64,000 bases of DNA from Pyricularia pennisetigena. Its lineage: Eukaryota; Ascomycota; Sordariomycetes; Magnaporthales; Pyriculariaceae. The notes beneath the pieces were generated by a model. It did not search any database, was not told where the DNA came from, and saw only the letters and a program-made list of their open reading frames with translations. Made by a program: the position numbers and the translations under genes. Below are positions 33,083-46,051 of this stretch, piece after piece (within the stretch, counting starts at the first letter, position 1; each line of letters begins with the position of its first letter). Location of the stretch: positions 7,068,641 to 7,132,640 of the forward strand of contig NC_043742.1 of the NCBI RefSeq assembly GCF_004337985.1, given 5' to 3'.

Positions 33083-35070
33083 TCATTTGCAGGAACTGTA
33101 AAATCTGGCCGCGTCAACTCCAAGTGCCGCCACAAGTAATACAGCGTTGAAAAGAGCCATCATATAGAAAGGAGCCCCCGTTGACCACTTATCGAAGAGA
33201 AAGCCTCCTAGTTTGGTAAGGAGCAATATAGCAGCGCCGCCGCACCAGCTGTACACGCCGGCGATAGAACCCTTGAGGCGAACACGGGACACTGCTGGCG
33301 ACTGTCGTGTCGTCACATCCCCCTGCTCGGCCTCGTCGCCTGCAAGCAACGGCGCTCTTTCGTCCCCTGAGGCGTGAGTTTGCTCCTCCTGAACGTGGGC
33401 ACTGGCGGGCAAATCCACAGTCAAGACGCCGCGGCCAAGTGAGCCAAGACTGCAGACGATGCAACCAATCTGACTGATCCCCAGCATTGCCGCGACCAGG
33501 AACACCCAGGGCCCCCCGCCACGCCCGTCCACATTCTTGAACTCGGGGCTTTGGAGCCTCGCAAACAGCATATACCCAATGATGCCAAAACTTGTAGCGA
33601 CAACGATGGGCAGATTGAACCTGACCTTTGCTGTCGCACGACTGGCTAGGTACCCGAAGATAGGGGCACAAACAAGCCCGAACAGCTGCGCAACACCGGT
33701 AAGGATAGACGCCAAGACATAGGCGGCTCGGCACTCTTTCTTCAGCTCAGGGGACGGGTCGTGAGGTGAGCCCTGGCAGAAACCATTACGGATGAAGTAT
33801 GTGTTGATGAAAAGCGGGATGAATAGTGAAATGGCAACTGTCGATGCCCGAGCCACAAACCCGCCGAGGTAGCCGAGACCAATCTGAGGATCTACAAAGC
33901 CAAGGCGAACCGAATCTTTGAGAAGTTGACCGTAGGGGAGGTATCTCTGTTGTTTCCATTAGCAAGGCTCTCGCCAAAATGCCCAAACCCAAGGCTCAGA
34001 GATCTTACATCTTGTACAGAAGGCTGCCCGGCTCGGCGTGACTGTCCTGGTCTTCGGCGGCGCAAAGCGGCTGCCTGAGACAGAACGCGGTCCCCTCCAT
34101 TTTCGCCATCACAAGGTGAACTGCCAAGGAGCATCCGCCAACCCTTGCCCTCCTCGCCTTTTATTCCGCGTAAACCCCAAGCCACGAAGCCAGCCACACA
34201 AAAAGCAACGGCGCCGACAACATAAAAAGAGTATGTCACTGCCTGGGCGGGCGTGGTACCCTCAATGTGCCCAAATCGCACCGGGAGCGGCAGGAATATT
34301 GATAGTGCTACAAGGGCGCCGCAGCCTGTAAAGAGGCCGACAAGTCCTGCGAGGGCCGAGGGTTTGGCCGCATCACCCTTGTCTGCATCCGATAGGTGAG
34401 CAGCTGCTCCGTTTGCGGGATTATCCACACCGCTTTCTTGCTGTGCAGCGAATCGCTCCGGTGTGATGGTGACCTGTGACTCTAGGGAAAGTGCTACACT
34501 GTCACGCGAATTGTGCGAAGGTTTCGTTGAGGGGTCGCTGTCATTCTCGGAATGGTCGGTATCGTCGGTTAAGGGAGGCAGGATTGCAGTCACCATAGTG
34601 GTCCTATAGATTTGACAAGAGGAACCCGTTGTTAGCATGTGAACTCTCACTACTTCTCTTCTGAAGTCCAACACTCACGCGGATGTAGCTCCCAAGGCAA
34701 ACAGGACCCTCGCCAGGAGGAGCTGCGGATAGACATTCTGAGCCTGGACAAACAGTAGCAAAGAAGCTCCGATGATCGAGTACCCCACCACAGCAACCTG
34801 GCGAACGCCCAGCCGGTCAGATATCAAGCCCCAGACGGGGCATGCAATCAAAGCAACGATCTCATCTGCGAAGCCGAGGGTTCCGACGATGTCGCCAACG
34901 CCTTCCTTAACACCAATCAAGTCGGTAATGACGAAGGACAAGCTGCTATTAAGGAACACCAGGAAGGAAATAGAGAAGAGCGATATTCCGAGAAGGTAGG
35001 TGACAGCCTGCCGAGTTGTCGTTGAAGCGGCGAATGGCAGGCGCCGCATGATATCGGCGACTGAGATCAT
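33083..35070 (-). CDS. Major facilitator superfamily transporter
   Basis: This is a 12-helix-type MFS permease; the substrate is unknown. Three exons (35070-34679, 34603-34009, 33946-33083) give 616 residues. Introns are 75 bp (donor GTGAGT) and 62 bp (donor GTAAGA), both in phase. The signature loop between helices 2 and 3 is present (WGLISDRLGVRQVAVVGY). After helix 4 there is an unusually long acidic/Ser-rich insert of about 75 residues (TDDTDHSEND...SDADKGD). A second polar loop between the halves ends in an Arg-rich patch (LRRRRPGQSRR), and a third between late helices carries ERAPLLAGDEAEQGD, a possible acidic dileucine sorting signal. This could place it in the vacuole or an endosome (inference). 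It shares a 945-bp divergent region with FSF1. Confidence 0.88.
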
Positions 35071-36015
35071 TCTGCTAATAGGCTCAAGGTTATGGTTGAT
35101 ATGAATTGGTTGAGTATGCTATCCTGCGAAAACTGGGTCAACCGGCCGAATGCATATCGCCAAAGGCACCGTGAATTTAATTAATGTAGTGACGCGTACA
35201 TTGCCATCTGAAATTGTCGGCTCCAATGACGACTTGATATGTAGGAACCCAGGGTAAGATACGAGGTAGGTAGGTAGCAAGGTGTTAGCTGCCAAGCTGC
35301 TCTCATGGACAATTGCGTCAAAGTTTCAATTGGTGTAGCCGATTGAATGGAGTGTTTGGACGACCGGGAGTCCCTGGGTTGAATGCGGCACAGCCGCCCC
35401 TACACCATAACCCAACCTAAACCGGAGGGTGCCTTACGGTGCTTGGACTGTAGTGCTTGTGCATCCATCTATGTACGGTACCTACCCTAAACCATTTTAG
35501 CTCTCAGCAGGCGCCCTCCACTAGCGGATCCTCTTATCACCGAAATCGGGGCAGGGTAAGGTAACAACATTACTCATTGCTCCTTCTCTGAGGGTTCATT
35601 CACTCACCGCTGGACAAAAATCGAGTCTTGGCCACTACTGACGACGTGAAGTGATCTTTTGGTGTTTGTTTCCGAATCACAAATCACGAAAGCAGGCTGC
35701 CTTTTACAGCGGTTAATTCGCACATCTCTTTCCCTCTTTCTTTATCAATTGGCGTCGGGGTTGGGAAATCTCAAGTTTTACTTTGTTTTGTTTTGTTTTA
35801 TTTATTTATTTTCTTATCACATTTTGCGCGACAAGGGCGTGAGGCAGCAGATTTGGCTCTGAATTTGGTTTGCTCATTCAGCCTGGCCCCATAGCAAGGT
35901 AGCGTTACATACATACCTGCGCCTGGTAGTCTCCAAAAATCGCGTTTCTGCTTGACACACGCTGCAACCTGTCAATTTGGGGATCCCTAGGGCTGGAACT
36001 GTATTTCCTACCATC
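35071..36015. promoter_or_regulatory. Divergent promoter region, MFS transporter / FSF1
   Basis: This interval contains GGTAGGTAGGTAG (about 35265-35278) and GGTACCTACC (about 35478) motifs and a TTTTG/TTTA-rich stretch (35780-35812). There is no supported ORF other than short ones. Confidence 0.4.
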
Positions 36016-37427
36016 ATGTCGGCCTCGCTACCGGGGAATAGGGAACTTCCAGACTCGCAGTATGATTTGAACACGTACTGGGGCCGCGTTCGCCATGCGG
36101 CTGGCATCACGGATCCGAGGTGAGAAACATGGATAAAGGAGAACCTTGGGGCGCAGGGATGCTTGAGAAAGTTCCAGGAGCTTGTTTGCCACCAGATCTT
36201 TGACGGGAGCCGGACCGCTGTGTATGCGTGGCCTCGAGATTGTAAAGGATTGCCCAGTAGGAGCACAGAGCTCGAAGACAACAAGAAAGAAGCGGTGTTG
36301 TTGGACGCGTATTCTAACGTTTTAGCATGGTAGGACTCTGTTTGCCGGCAAGGCTGGCCTGGAGCAGGCCAAGCAGGCTCTGATAGCATACAAGCAGGGG
36401 AGCGTCAAAGACATGACACCTGAGCTGTGGAAGGCAAAGAAGATTGTGGACTCAACGCTTCACCCAGGTATGGGCGATCTCACAGATCCTGCTCGGTTCC
36501 GAAATTGCCGGTAATCGTTGCTCTTGCACTAACCTCGCTTTGTGATATGTCTTCTTTCCAGACAATGGCGAACCGGTTTTCCTGCCCTTCCGCATGTCTT
36601 GCTATGTTCTGTCGAACTTGGTTGTCACGGCTGGAATGCTGCAGCCAGGCCTCAGTGTAAGCTGATCCTTGATATTCAACTAGCTGTCAACAGCGAAAGA
36701 AGACTAATCTGACACGTTGCAAATGGTACGATCGCAGACAGCGGGGACGGTTGCCTGGCAAGTAGTTAACCAGTCTCTCAACGTCGCTATCAACAGCGCC
36801 AACGCCAACAAGTCCTCCCCTCTTACCTTCTCCAAGCTGGCGCAATCTTACTTTCTCGCAGTAGGAGCCTCATGCTCCGTCGCAGTCGGACTCAACAGCC
36901 TCGTGCCGCGCTTGACCTCGCTCAAGCCCTCCACACGCCTCGTGCTCAGCCGTCTGGTCCCCTTCGCTGCCGTGGCCTCTGCCGGTGCCCTGAACGTCTT
37001 CCTCATGCGAGGCGAGGAGATTCGTCGGGGCATTGACGTGTTCCCCGTGCTTTCAGAGGCGGACAAGGCCAGGTTGGCGGCCGAGGGCAAGGCCGAAAGC
37101 GAGGTTCAGAGCCTGGGCAAGAGCAAGGTCGCGGCCAAGCTGGCGGTTGGCGAGACGGCGCTGTCCAGGGTGCTGAACGGCTCCCCCATCATGGTAATCC
37201 CGCCGCTGGTGCTGGTGCGGCTGCAAAAGACCGAATGGCTCAAGAGGAGCCCGAGGTTGACGTTGCCTATCAATTTGGGGCTCATCTTGGCCACCAGTTA
37301 TGCGGTACTACCGCTCGCGCTAGCAGCATTCCCGCAGAGACAAAGGATCTCGGCTGACAGACTTGAGGAGGAATTCCACGGCCGCGGAGGAGAAGGCGGC
37401 ATGGTCGTGTTCACAAGGGGATTGTAG
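36016..37427 (+). CDS. FSF1: Sideroflexin, mitochondrial serine-type carrier
   Basis: This is an inner-mitochondrial-membrane amino-acid transporter of the sideroflexin family; human SFXN1 moves serine for one-carbon metabolism. Four exons (36016-36119, 36334-36467, 36562-36656, 36738-37427) give 340 residues, the usual family size. All junctions are in phase: DP|RTLFAGKAGLEQAK, HP|DNGEPVFLPFRMS, LS|TAGTVAWQVVNQS. Family hallmarks are the N-terminal YDLNTYWGRVRHAAGITDPR, the HPDNGE block (usually HPDTGE) and WQVVNQSLNVAINSANAN. Four to five hydrophobic segments follow (VLSNLVVTAGML, YFLAVGASCSVAVGL, LVPFAAVASAGALNVFLM, and LILATSYAVLPLALA near the end). Exon 1 starts at the first ATG after a 5' UTR. 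The minus-strand ORF at 35874-36389 is antisense and not real. Confidence 0.96.
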
Positions 37428-38271
37428 TTGGGGATCTCCGCCTCTTGGTCTGATGGACTTGACGCTGCCACCCACCACCCCTTGCGGACTGGGTTTCCGA
37501 TTACCTTACCTACCCTGAACATACCACAACCTAGACAACTGCTATCCCATAGACCGGATTACTCCCGAGTTGTTTGTGTTAACCTTGTAGACTTTCGCGC
37601 GTTGCTAGTTAGTTGCGTACAACGTACGTACTGAATAAACTATAGATGGGACGCAACTGAAGCAGTTTTTGTACTCAAATCAACGGTTAAGAGCTTCCAG
37701 TCCGAGCTGCTCGCTATGCGAGTCGTGCAGTGCCCTGATATTGAATCGATGTTTTGATGGCAAAGGGGGGGCTCACTAGCTAAAAGGTTGAGTGGCGGGG
37801 GCGTTTCGCTACAAAGCGTTCCCTGATGTACTGGATCGAAGCCAAAGATGGGGTTTTGTTTCACACCGGATGGGCTTTAAGAGTAACGTTGGATGTCTCA
37901 GTATAGACTCTTAAAATGCCCCCGAGCGGAAGGCCTCCTTCCAAACTTCGTTTCCAGTTTAGTACTAGGCCAATACCTAGATTTCCTGGGTGGCCTAATC
38001 TGGAAGCCCTGTTCTCACATGGGAGGCTGTTTGGCCACTGTCAGAGGCGGGCTGTTCTGTAGGCTTCGGACCAGCCCCGATTCACGTCGGGTACATGAAG
38101 ATCCGCAGTCTATATGGCAGTAAACAAAGTACCTGCGCCCTATCTGTCAGAGCGAGACGACACTGGCTTGGAGTGTAACCCGTATCGTTTCTCTGATCGT
38201 CCCGTCAGATTCGACCTATGCCCACTTGGTGCGAGCGACATTCTGCATTTCCAGTGGCAGGCGCAAAGACG

Positions 38272-38308
<37 letters not shown>
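38272..38308. repeat. A37 homopolymer
   Basis: This is an uninterrupted run of 37 A in intergenic DNA with no coding context. Confidence 0.95.
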
Positions 38309-38310
<2 letters not shown>

Positions 38311-41300
38311 CGTGAACGTAAATATACCACCTACATACCTTGAATACTTTTTGGTCATTGACTGAGATCCATGTCATGCTGCTTTCGTCAATTAGTCTAC
38401 TGCTTCCTTGTCAATCAACGAACTAACAAAACACTCTGGCGATATGCTTTCTTTTTTTTTTTTCTCCTTTTTTTTTTCTCCGCGATTTGCACGAAAGATG
38501 AATGGGATGATAATTGATTGATTGCCACACCCAATAGCTTTTGTTTTCGTAAAGCAAAGGCCCACTGTAGAAAAAGCATGTTCTCATTCTCAGCATGTAT
38601 GAATGACAATCCCGTTCTTTTGCCCACCTGTTCGAGCAGGCGTCGCAGGGGGCAAAGACATGGGGCCTCCCCTCCACCGGTTTGTGCTTCTTTTGTTGTC
38701 CCTGCTTTCTGAACGGACCGCAAAAACCGCAAACCGAAAAGAATCGGGCGACCCACAAAACGACAAAGGAGCGTGCTTTCAATGCATCCATTGATAGGGC
38801 CAAGAGGGGTAATGGTACGGTACCGTATCTTTTGTAGCATCGTAATTACTTTCGTAGTCGCATGGAAGGTCGCAATTGAGCATGCTCCCGTGTCTGGGTA
38901 ACCCTGGACACTTACATAGGGTATGTGTGTACCTAGACCACTCGGGTAAAGCGTGGTATCTTATTATTGCTGAAATTGCCTAGGCCATTCAAACAGTCTG
39001 ACGTGAAGTGACAGAAAATGGCCGAATACTGGTATTTGCACATCTATCAGTTATTGGTTGTTTGAGCTCCAATCAAGATTGGTTTGGAGATGCTCATCGT
39101 AGAAACACAAAGAAATGCATTATCAGAGTGAATTAATTAATATTCATGATGAGTTGATAGTAATACCATACCGTACGATACGCCGAAAACAAGCTTGTAT
39201 CAATACTCGAGCCACTTGCAAATCCTGTTGGGGGGCTACTGACAGTTTCTGGCCCGCGGCAATAGGTGACAGAACCTGGCCACGGATTGCTACTGTGGTA
39301 CGTAGGGGAGGGGCGGGGCTTTTTGCGTTGCGGGGTTCAGTCTGGTACAGTACATAATATGTCCATGGCAAGCTCGCAGTGTCATGATGTTGTTCTTTTT
39401 TTCTCGACGTCTTTGTTCCTGGGACATCCCCGAGCTACAGTACCCGGTCCTAAATCCGGATTAGTTCATGTTATGTTTTTATCCTCTGAACGCTAATGAC
39501 TCGACCTGTCCGCGACTGGTTAGTTTGCGTTCGTGCATGTGGTTGTTTCTTTCTGTTGTTGCTTTTTTTTTCTTTTTTCCTTTCCATGACCCCATCAAAA
39601 ATAGCCAATCTGACCACAGTTTGGGGGTTAAATCATGATATCAGGGGTAAAGAGCCTCGGGACGCACTGTGTGGACAAGGACGTTCGCAGGGCAATTCGG
39701 CTGATCTTGTATGTCCGTGTTGGTCTGATATTCACAGGCACCCCGGCTCATACTCGATACATAATACAGCAGCAGTAGCCGGCCAACCGGCATACCACAG
39801 CAACGGCGCTCATGCTGAGTTTTGCGTGGTAGCCAAGAGCTTGTTACCGGTATTTTGTATCTAGAAGCACATGTGGAAATAAGAGTGTTTCGGGCCGGGC
39901 TTGACCGCCATGTCTAGGGTACACCTCAGAAAGTGCAACGAGACAGCTTGTCCAAGCAAGGTATTTATTTATAATTATTTGGGATCTGAATTACTTCGAG
40001 GAATGGCCAAGCAGCGAAACAGTTCGAAAGTCGCAGAGTGCGACCAGCCGCTCTCGCCTGATTACAGCAATTCGAAGGCCTACCAAGCCTTAGTAGGTAG
40101 GTAAGGTACCTTACCAGCTTCAGGCATAGCCCCTCAATGGGGGTGGTGCCCTGGTGTAGATCGATCGGTAAACATTATCATTAAAGGAGAGCGCACGCCC
40201 ACCACGTCCCATGGGCAATTGAAAACAGGGGCGATTGCCTCGCCCAGACGCAAATTCGCTACGGTGGATCAAGGGCACTTGTTGTGTTAGTCTTTTTCAA
40301 AAAGCAACCCCTTCGCAATACCAATTGGAACAAAGATGAGGAGGCTTGGAGGGAGCAAGATTCTGTGCCTCATAAGCCCCACAGCCATCCATCTTTCATC
40401 CATGCAAACAAAGCCTTGCTCGGCACCAGTCTGGAAACACCAGAGACGGCGCTATTCCTGAAAGAGTGAGTGTTTTTGGTTCTGACGACGGGCTGCGAAA
40501 TATTGCTCGCTCCTGTCAACTACGGTACAGTACTTGTATATATACCTTTTGTACCACCATCGCGACACAGCCTTTACCAAATGAACTCTTGGTCGGCAGT
40601 GGGGATCGGATCTCTCTGTAATACTGCAGTATGAGTGCATGGCCATCGGAAGAGAGGGAACAGTAAACCCGTTGGTATCGAGAAAACAGGTCTCACTATT
40701 CTTGTTTTGTTTCGCTTGTTATTTCAACATGGTGTTTTCCCCCGCTCTAACCGAAATCGGTCCTTGTCGACACGCAGCTGTCAGTGTGTGTACCTGTGCA
40801 GACGCACGGAAAATGGAGCCACCCCCAAAAGCACCGATACAACCTTCATGCGGACATTCGACGCATCTCTGCCACTAGGTGACCAATCATGTGTGCGTAC
40901 AACAATCTTCCTGAGTCCAGGGTCCTCACGTCCGAAGTGATCTTCAGTGAAATGTTCTTTACTCCGCTTGAAGGAGTGCTGCAAGTGAGCAGACTAGGAT
41001 TGAAGACACCACCAGTGAGATGCATAGTTGGAGAACTGAGGCAGAAAAAAAAAATCGTGCGAGTATACAATACAGCCCAAGCCCAAAATTGTTGTTTCGG
41101 CACCGTTGAGCTAATTCTTGATCAGTGCCAAAACGCATGTCAGTAAATACATATCGAAATATCTTGGGGCTGAGGCTTGTCAAAGTGCGCAGGTCCACTT
41201 TGCCGTTGAATCTCGCCTAGACGTGACGCACTAAAAGCGGACAGGATCAAGATCAAGGTCACGGGTGGGGACATCGGGGCTTGCTCTGCTGTTCGTTTCC

Positions 41301-43226
41301 TAGGTTTTCTGTGTCCTCAAGTGGTCCCAAGGCATATCCTCAGGCTATCAAAGTAAATGCCCTACGCAAGGTGCGTCCTAAAGCTGGGTCTTGTGGCAAC
41401 TGCAAGTGGAGGTTGATGATGTGATATCTATTGTACAATAATAGCAATTAGGCCGTCGACAGATGCTGACAAGACAGGTTGTCTTTTGGCAAATTTGAGA
41501 CTCCCCCAATGTCTGAGGCCGTGTGTATCGTATCAAGTACCTACCTTAGAAACAATTATTGGGACCAGTTAAGGCGCCTAGGGTGGCCAGCTACTAGATC
41601 ACGCTGTGAACTCTTGACAGTGTACGGACCAAAACTGGTTACTGTCTTGACAGTAATATGGGTAACTTCTTTTCCACCAGGTCTTAATTCCGGAGTATGT
41701 ATAATTCAATCCAAATACACGAAGCATGCAATCGAGGCGAAGAGTTTATTTCCGAGACAACATAACAAAGCTGGACTGTTAGCGCACACGAGAGAACTAC
41801 TCAGCATATGTATTCGGTTATTCACCTGGCGCGATTCACGCTCTAGGGCACACACGTGCGCCGGTGCCAAAGGCCTCTTAACTTCGCACTGTTCACCTCT
41901 CTTGGTCTGCCAACGCTTCTATCTATGAATGGCAGCCCATTTTTTGAGTTGTGGTAGGTATCCCCAAGTAAGCATGACAGTCGCGGGGGCAACAGAAGGA
42001 GCGGTCACATAAAACGTGGCGCTACCTGACCGTCCTCCACCCGTTATTAACCAAGCAAATTGGGAAGGGTTTTAAACGTATTTTTCCCCCCAACCATCAG
42101 CAATGGGATATCAATCGACAAAAGCCGTGTCCGTGTGGGCTGCAAATATGGGTTGGTTTAGAAAACAAGTCTGCCCAGAACGGGTGAGCTATAGGCTCCA
42201 TGGATCGCAAGCATGGCTTGACTGGCTTACCGCGCTGGGATTTATGAAATGGTGGGTTACCTGACTTGCCTGACTCTGTTTCGCCGATGGGTGGCAAAGT
42301 TTGGCTGCTGGAGACCGCAAGGGAGGGGGGTTCCTAATCTGGCTGGCTCCTCGCACAAAGCAAAGCCCGCCCAAAGCCACGAAACACATCCAGGCGACCG
42401 GCCGCTAGAACTTTAGAGTACGGCAAATCGCGGACCAGGCCTGAATCTACCGTTAACTTGCCCCAAGGTGCTTGCTCTGCACAATCTAGACTAGACCAAT
42501 GCCCATCTCCCAACGGCTTCGTCGTGTGCATCATATTTTTTGGCAGGCAGACTCAGGATAAATCGGGTAATAGAAACCCAAAAAGAAGGCGAATGGTTTC
42601 CAGGTAACGTGGATGGCCACAGGGGGATTGAGGGCTGAATGGAGCGCCCACCCTGCCGGCATCCTACTACACCGGGCTTGCAGCGACTGACTGGTGGTTG
42701 GCAAAAGTATGGTACAGTAACTATGGGATGCGAGTGAGAAAGAGTTCATTCGAAATGGCTGCGGCACGCCAATTGACTGGTGTCCCAGCCCTCCCTGTCG
42801 ACAGTTGCAGTAGCATGGTTGGAGTGATTTGAGGTTGGATACAGTCCAATCCAATTTGATCCCATCCGAACCGAACGATGCAACAAAAGCCGTGACTTGG
42901 CTTGTCGATGGGGGGAGGAGACATTTTTGTATTTTTGTATTTTTTTTTTTTTTGGTTTTGATTTTGGTTTTTTGTTTTATTTTTCTATTGATGGTAGCCC
43001 ACGCACTTCTGGTCTTGTCTAATGCATTCACGCTCCAAGAATTTCACACTACACAATGATCAGTTGATTCATTAAACAAGAAAAACTGCTTCTGTTTTAT
43101 TTGGCCAATTTTGTTTTGGACGTGCTTGCTGTTGCCATTTTCACCCTCGCGTCACTCTGTGCACCTTCCTCTAATAAACGACACACCGACGTCGAGACGG
43201 GCTCCCTCCTTGGACGTTACTCGAGG

Positions 43227-43227
<1 letters not shown>

Positions 43228-43290
<63 letters not shown>
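43228..43290. repeat. T63 homopolymer upstream of the LAMMER kinase gene
   Basis: This uninterrupted run of 63 T ends 300 bp before the chosen start codon. It is the longest homopolymer in the window and is probably in the promoter or 5' UTR. Confidence 0.95.
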
Positions 43291-43291
<1 letters not shown>

Positions 43292-43590
43292 TCATTCTAT
43301 TTATTTTTTTTTCTCTTTTTTAGGCCGGTGGCTCCCGCAGTCCCGCACCCAACAGACCCCAAGCGGCCACAGCAAACCCAGTGGAATCCGACACCATTCA
43401 TAGGACAGTGCCTTTACTCACCACCTCACTGCTCCTCACGTCTCGACACCCTGAAAACCCGCACCCTCAACCTTCACCTGCACACAACACCTACACAACC
43501 TGTCTGCCCAAAAGTCGGCCACCTACAAACCCTCGTCTTACGGTTGCAAGGCAATCGACTGCCCAAAGAGCCTTTGCTGGCTGCAGAAGA

Positions 43591-46051
43591 ATGTCGACTC
43601 CAACAACTGCAACTGCGACTCACCCTCAAAGCCACTATCACTACGGCGCTCCGTTCTCCCACCCGCATCAACACCAACAGTACCATTCGACGTCGACGGG
43701 CCAGTACGTTTTACCTGCCCCAGCAACAACGACACGATTACCGCCCATAAAGAACCTCCACGCTCCTAAACCAACCAGTGGCCACGCGAGCCCACATGGG
43801 CCGCCGGTGACCCTATCGTCGGGAACATCGGCTACACTGTCTACACCTCGCTCCGAATACACATCAACTGTAATGCCCTCAAGTACAACGACTGCTACAA
43901 TCACTAGACCCGAAGAAATGGACGTCGCAGGTCCGCGAAAAAGAAGGCGTTCAAAGGGTCCCGACTGGGATAACTTTTACAAGAATGGGCTTCCTCGGGA
44001 GGTCATCGTCATTGATGACGACTCAGAGCCTGAAGTCCTGTCACAGTCGACCGCCCCGGGCTCATCACACACAATAATCAATGGCCATGCTACCCATGCG
44101 AATGGCAATGGCCACGCATATATGAACACTGTACCCGCAAACTCTAGAAGTCAGCATACCGCCAAGAGGAGACGACGAGACGGCGAGCCATCGGCTCACT
44201 ACGATCCGGTCCATAACCAACTTGTGGGTTCGCACACAAACACTCCAGCTTCGACAATATCAAGCGATCGTACAACCTCAGCCATCGCCACCACAGCTCC
44301 GACTTCTCTAGGATCTAGCTCCTCAAACGGGCACTACGAAGATGCAAACGCCGGCCAAAAGCGTAAGAGGACAACGCGACAGCAGGCAGGCCAGGCCAAG
44401 AGAAGAGAAGCTGCTCTGTACGGCGATGCTGCCTACACTAACTATCAACCTCCTGCGAAACCCATAAAGAAGGCCCCTGAGGTCAGCGTCAGAGTTGTGC
44501 ACGATGTTAGTTCTCCCACCATCAACTTGAACATCTAGCGATAAGGATGGAATTATTGACTTGTCTAAACCGCAGCCCAATCTGAAGAATCTCAAGGTTG
44601 ACGACGAAGACGGACACTACATTGTTGTACCCGATGCAGAACTCACAGAAGACTGTAAGAACTATCTGCATGCCGTCCCCCGTACCACGAAAAATTTGCC
44701 TGGTTGGTTAACACTAGACTTTCCGCAGACCAAATGATTAAATTGCTAGGCCAAGGAACGTTTGGCAAGGTAGTTCAAGCCAGGGATCGCAGGAGAAACG
44801 AACTCGTGGCTATCAAGATCATCAGATCGGTCCAGAAGTACCGAGATGCCTCGAGGATTGAGCTGCGGGTGTTGCAGACACTTAAACTGAACGACCAAGA
44901 AAATCGGAATCGATGCATCCATCTCCGAGACACCTTCGACTTCCGCGGCCACATCTGCATAGTCATGGACCTTCTAGGCCAGAGCGTCTTTGACTTTTTG
45001 AAGAGCAACCAGTTTACGCCTTTCCCTAACAGTCAAATCCAAAGCTTTGCTCGGCAGCTGTTCACCAGCGTGGCTTGTGAGTTTGACGACGCTCTTCTAG
45101 TGCCCCCGATCGCTTTGGTCTCTCTTGCTAACGTGCCGATCATATAAATATAGTCCTTCACGATCTCAACCTTATACACACAGATCTCAAGCCCGAGAAC
45201 ATCCTGTTGGCTGATGCCACGTACCAGACGTTCACGTACAACCGCAAAATTCCAAGCTCGTCAACCACAGTTGGCAGAACTGCGACGCAGCGCAAAGTTC
45301 TCTTGGACACAGAGATCAGGTTGATTGACTTTGGGTCTGCCACATTCCAGGACGAATACCACTCCTCAGTGGTGTCTACAAGGCATTACAGGGCTCCCGA
45401 GATCATCTTGGGCCTTGGCTGGTCTTTCCCTTGCGACATATGGAGCATAGGTTGCATCCTCGTTGAGTTTTTTACCGGCGATGCTCTGTTCCAGACACAC
45501 GATAATCTCGAGCATCTGGCTATGATGGAGGCCGTTGTCGACCGCAAAATCGACACACATTTGGTGCAGCAGGTTCACCGCAACACAAGAAGCGGGCCGA
45601 ACCCAGCGACAAAGTATGTATCTAACATGTCTGGCATTTTCATGAGTATCATGGACGATGGGAAAGCTGACAGCCACATGACAGGTACTTCAAACGGTCT
45701 CGTCTCGACTTCCCCTCGGTTGATACGCAACGAGCGTCGAAAAAATATGTGAAGGCTATGAAGAAGCTTCCGGTATGTCTATCCCTATATAGTCCAGAAG
45801 GCAATACAGGCTGACATGTTTTGCAGGATATAATTCCATGTCAGAACACATTTATGAAGCAGTTCCTCGATCTCTTGACCAAAATATTCGTATACGACCC
45901 TGCCCGCCGCATCACGGCCAAGGAAGCCCTACAACACCCTTGGTTTAGGGAGGTTGCACACCCAGATGACGGTTCCGAAGCGGCCAGGATCAGGGCCGAG
46001 AGGATGAGCAAAAACGAGCTCCACACGCGGCAAACCGAGCGACATGATTGA
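43591..46051 (+). CDS. LAMMER-family dual-specificity protein kinase (Kns1/Lkh1/CLK)
   Basis: This CLK-type kinase phosphorylates SR-type splicing factors and other targets in fungi and animals. Six exons (43591-44505, 44576-44654, 44729-45076, 45154-45613, 45685-45772, 45827-46051) give 704 residues. The N-terminal 300 residues are disordered (His/Ser/Thr-rich, nuclear-type KRRRSK and KRRRR patches). The kinase domain then reads [18 protein letters not shown] (P-loop), VAIKII (Lys), [11 protein letters not shown] (catalytic loop), IDFGSATF (Mg loop), [16 protein letters not shown], and the family signature [14 protein letters not shown]. It ends [13 protein letters not shown]. An in-frame ATG at 43381 would add 70 low-quality residues; I prefer 43591 ([13 protein letters not shown]). 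Intron donors GTTAGT, GTAAGA, GTGAGT, GTATGT and GTATGT are all in phase. Confidence 0.96.

Larger units (their letters stand above)
37428..43590. other. Gene-free 6.2-kb interval
   Basis: This is the longest interval without a supported gene. It contains A37 (38272-38308), AAGG/TTCC and T-rich patches (38450-38480), several GGTACC/TAGGTA motifs (40090-40115, 41540), a T12 at 42940 and T63 (43228-43290). ORFs up to 166 codons (42531-43031 on the minus strand, 41479-41928 on the plus strand) have shuffled-looking composition. No transposase, reverse transcriptase, terminal repeats or tRNA were seen. Decayed mobile DNA cannot be excluded. Confidence 0.45.

Noticed and set aside
35874..36389. 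171-codon minus-strand ORF
   Set aside because: It is antisense to FSF1 exon 1 and intron 1; the plus-strand gene is unambiguous.
41479..41928. 149-codon plus-strand ORF in the gene-free interval
   Set aside because: Its composition looks random and it has no domain, signal or splice partner.
42531..43031. 166-codon minus-strand ORF
   Set aside because: It begins in a Lys-rich translation of an A/T simple tract; not protein-like.
43101..43403. ORFs with long poly-Phe
   Set aside because: Translations of the T63 homopolymer; no gene content.
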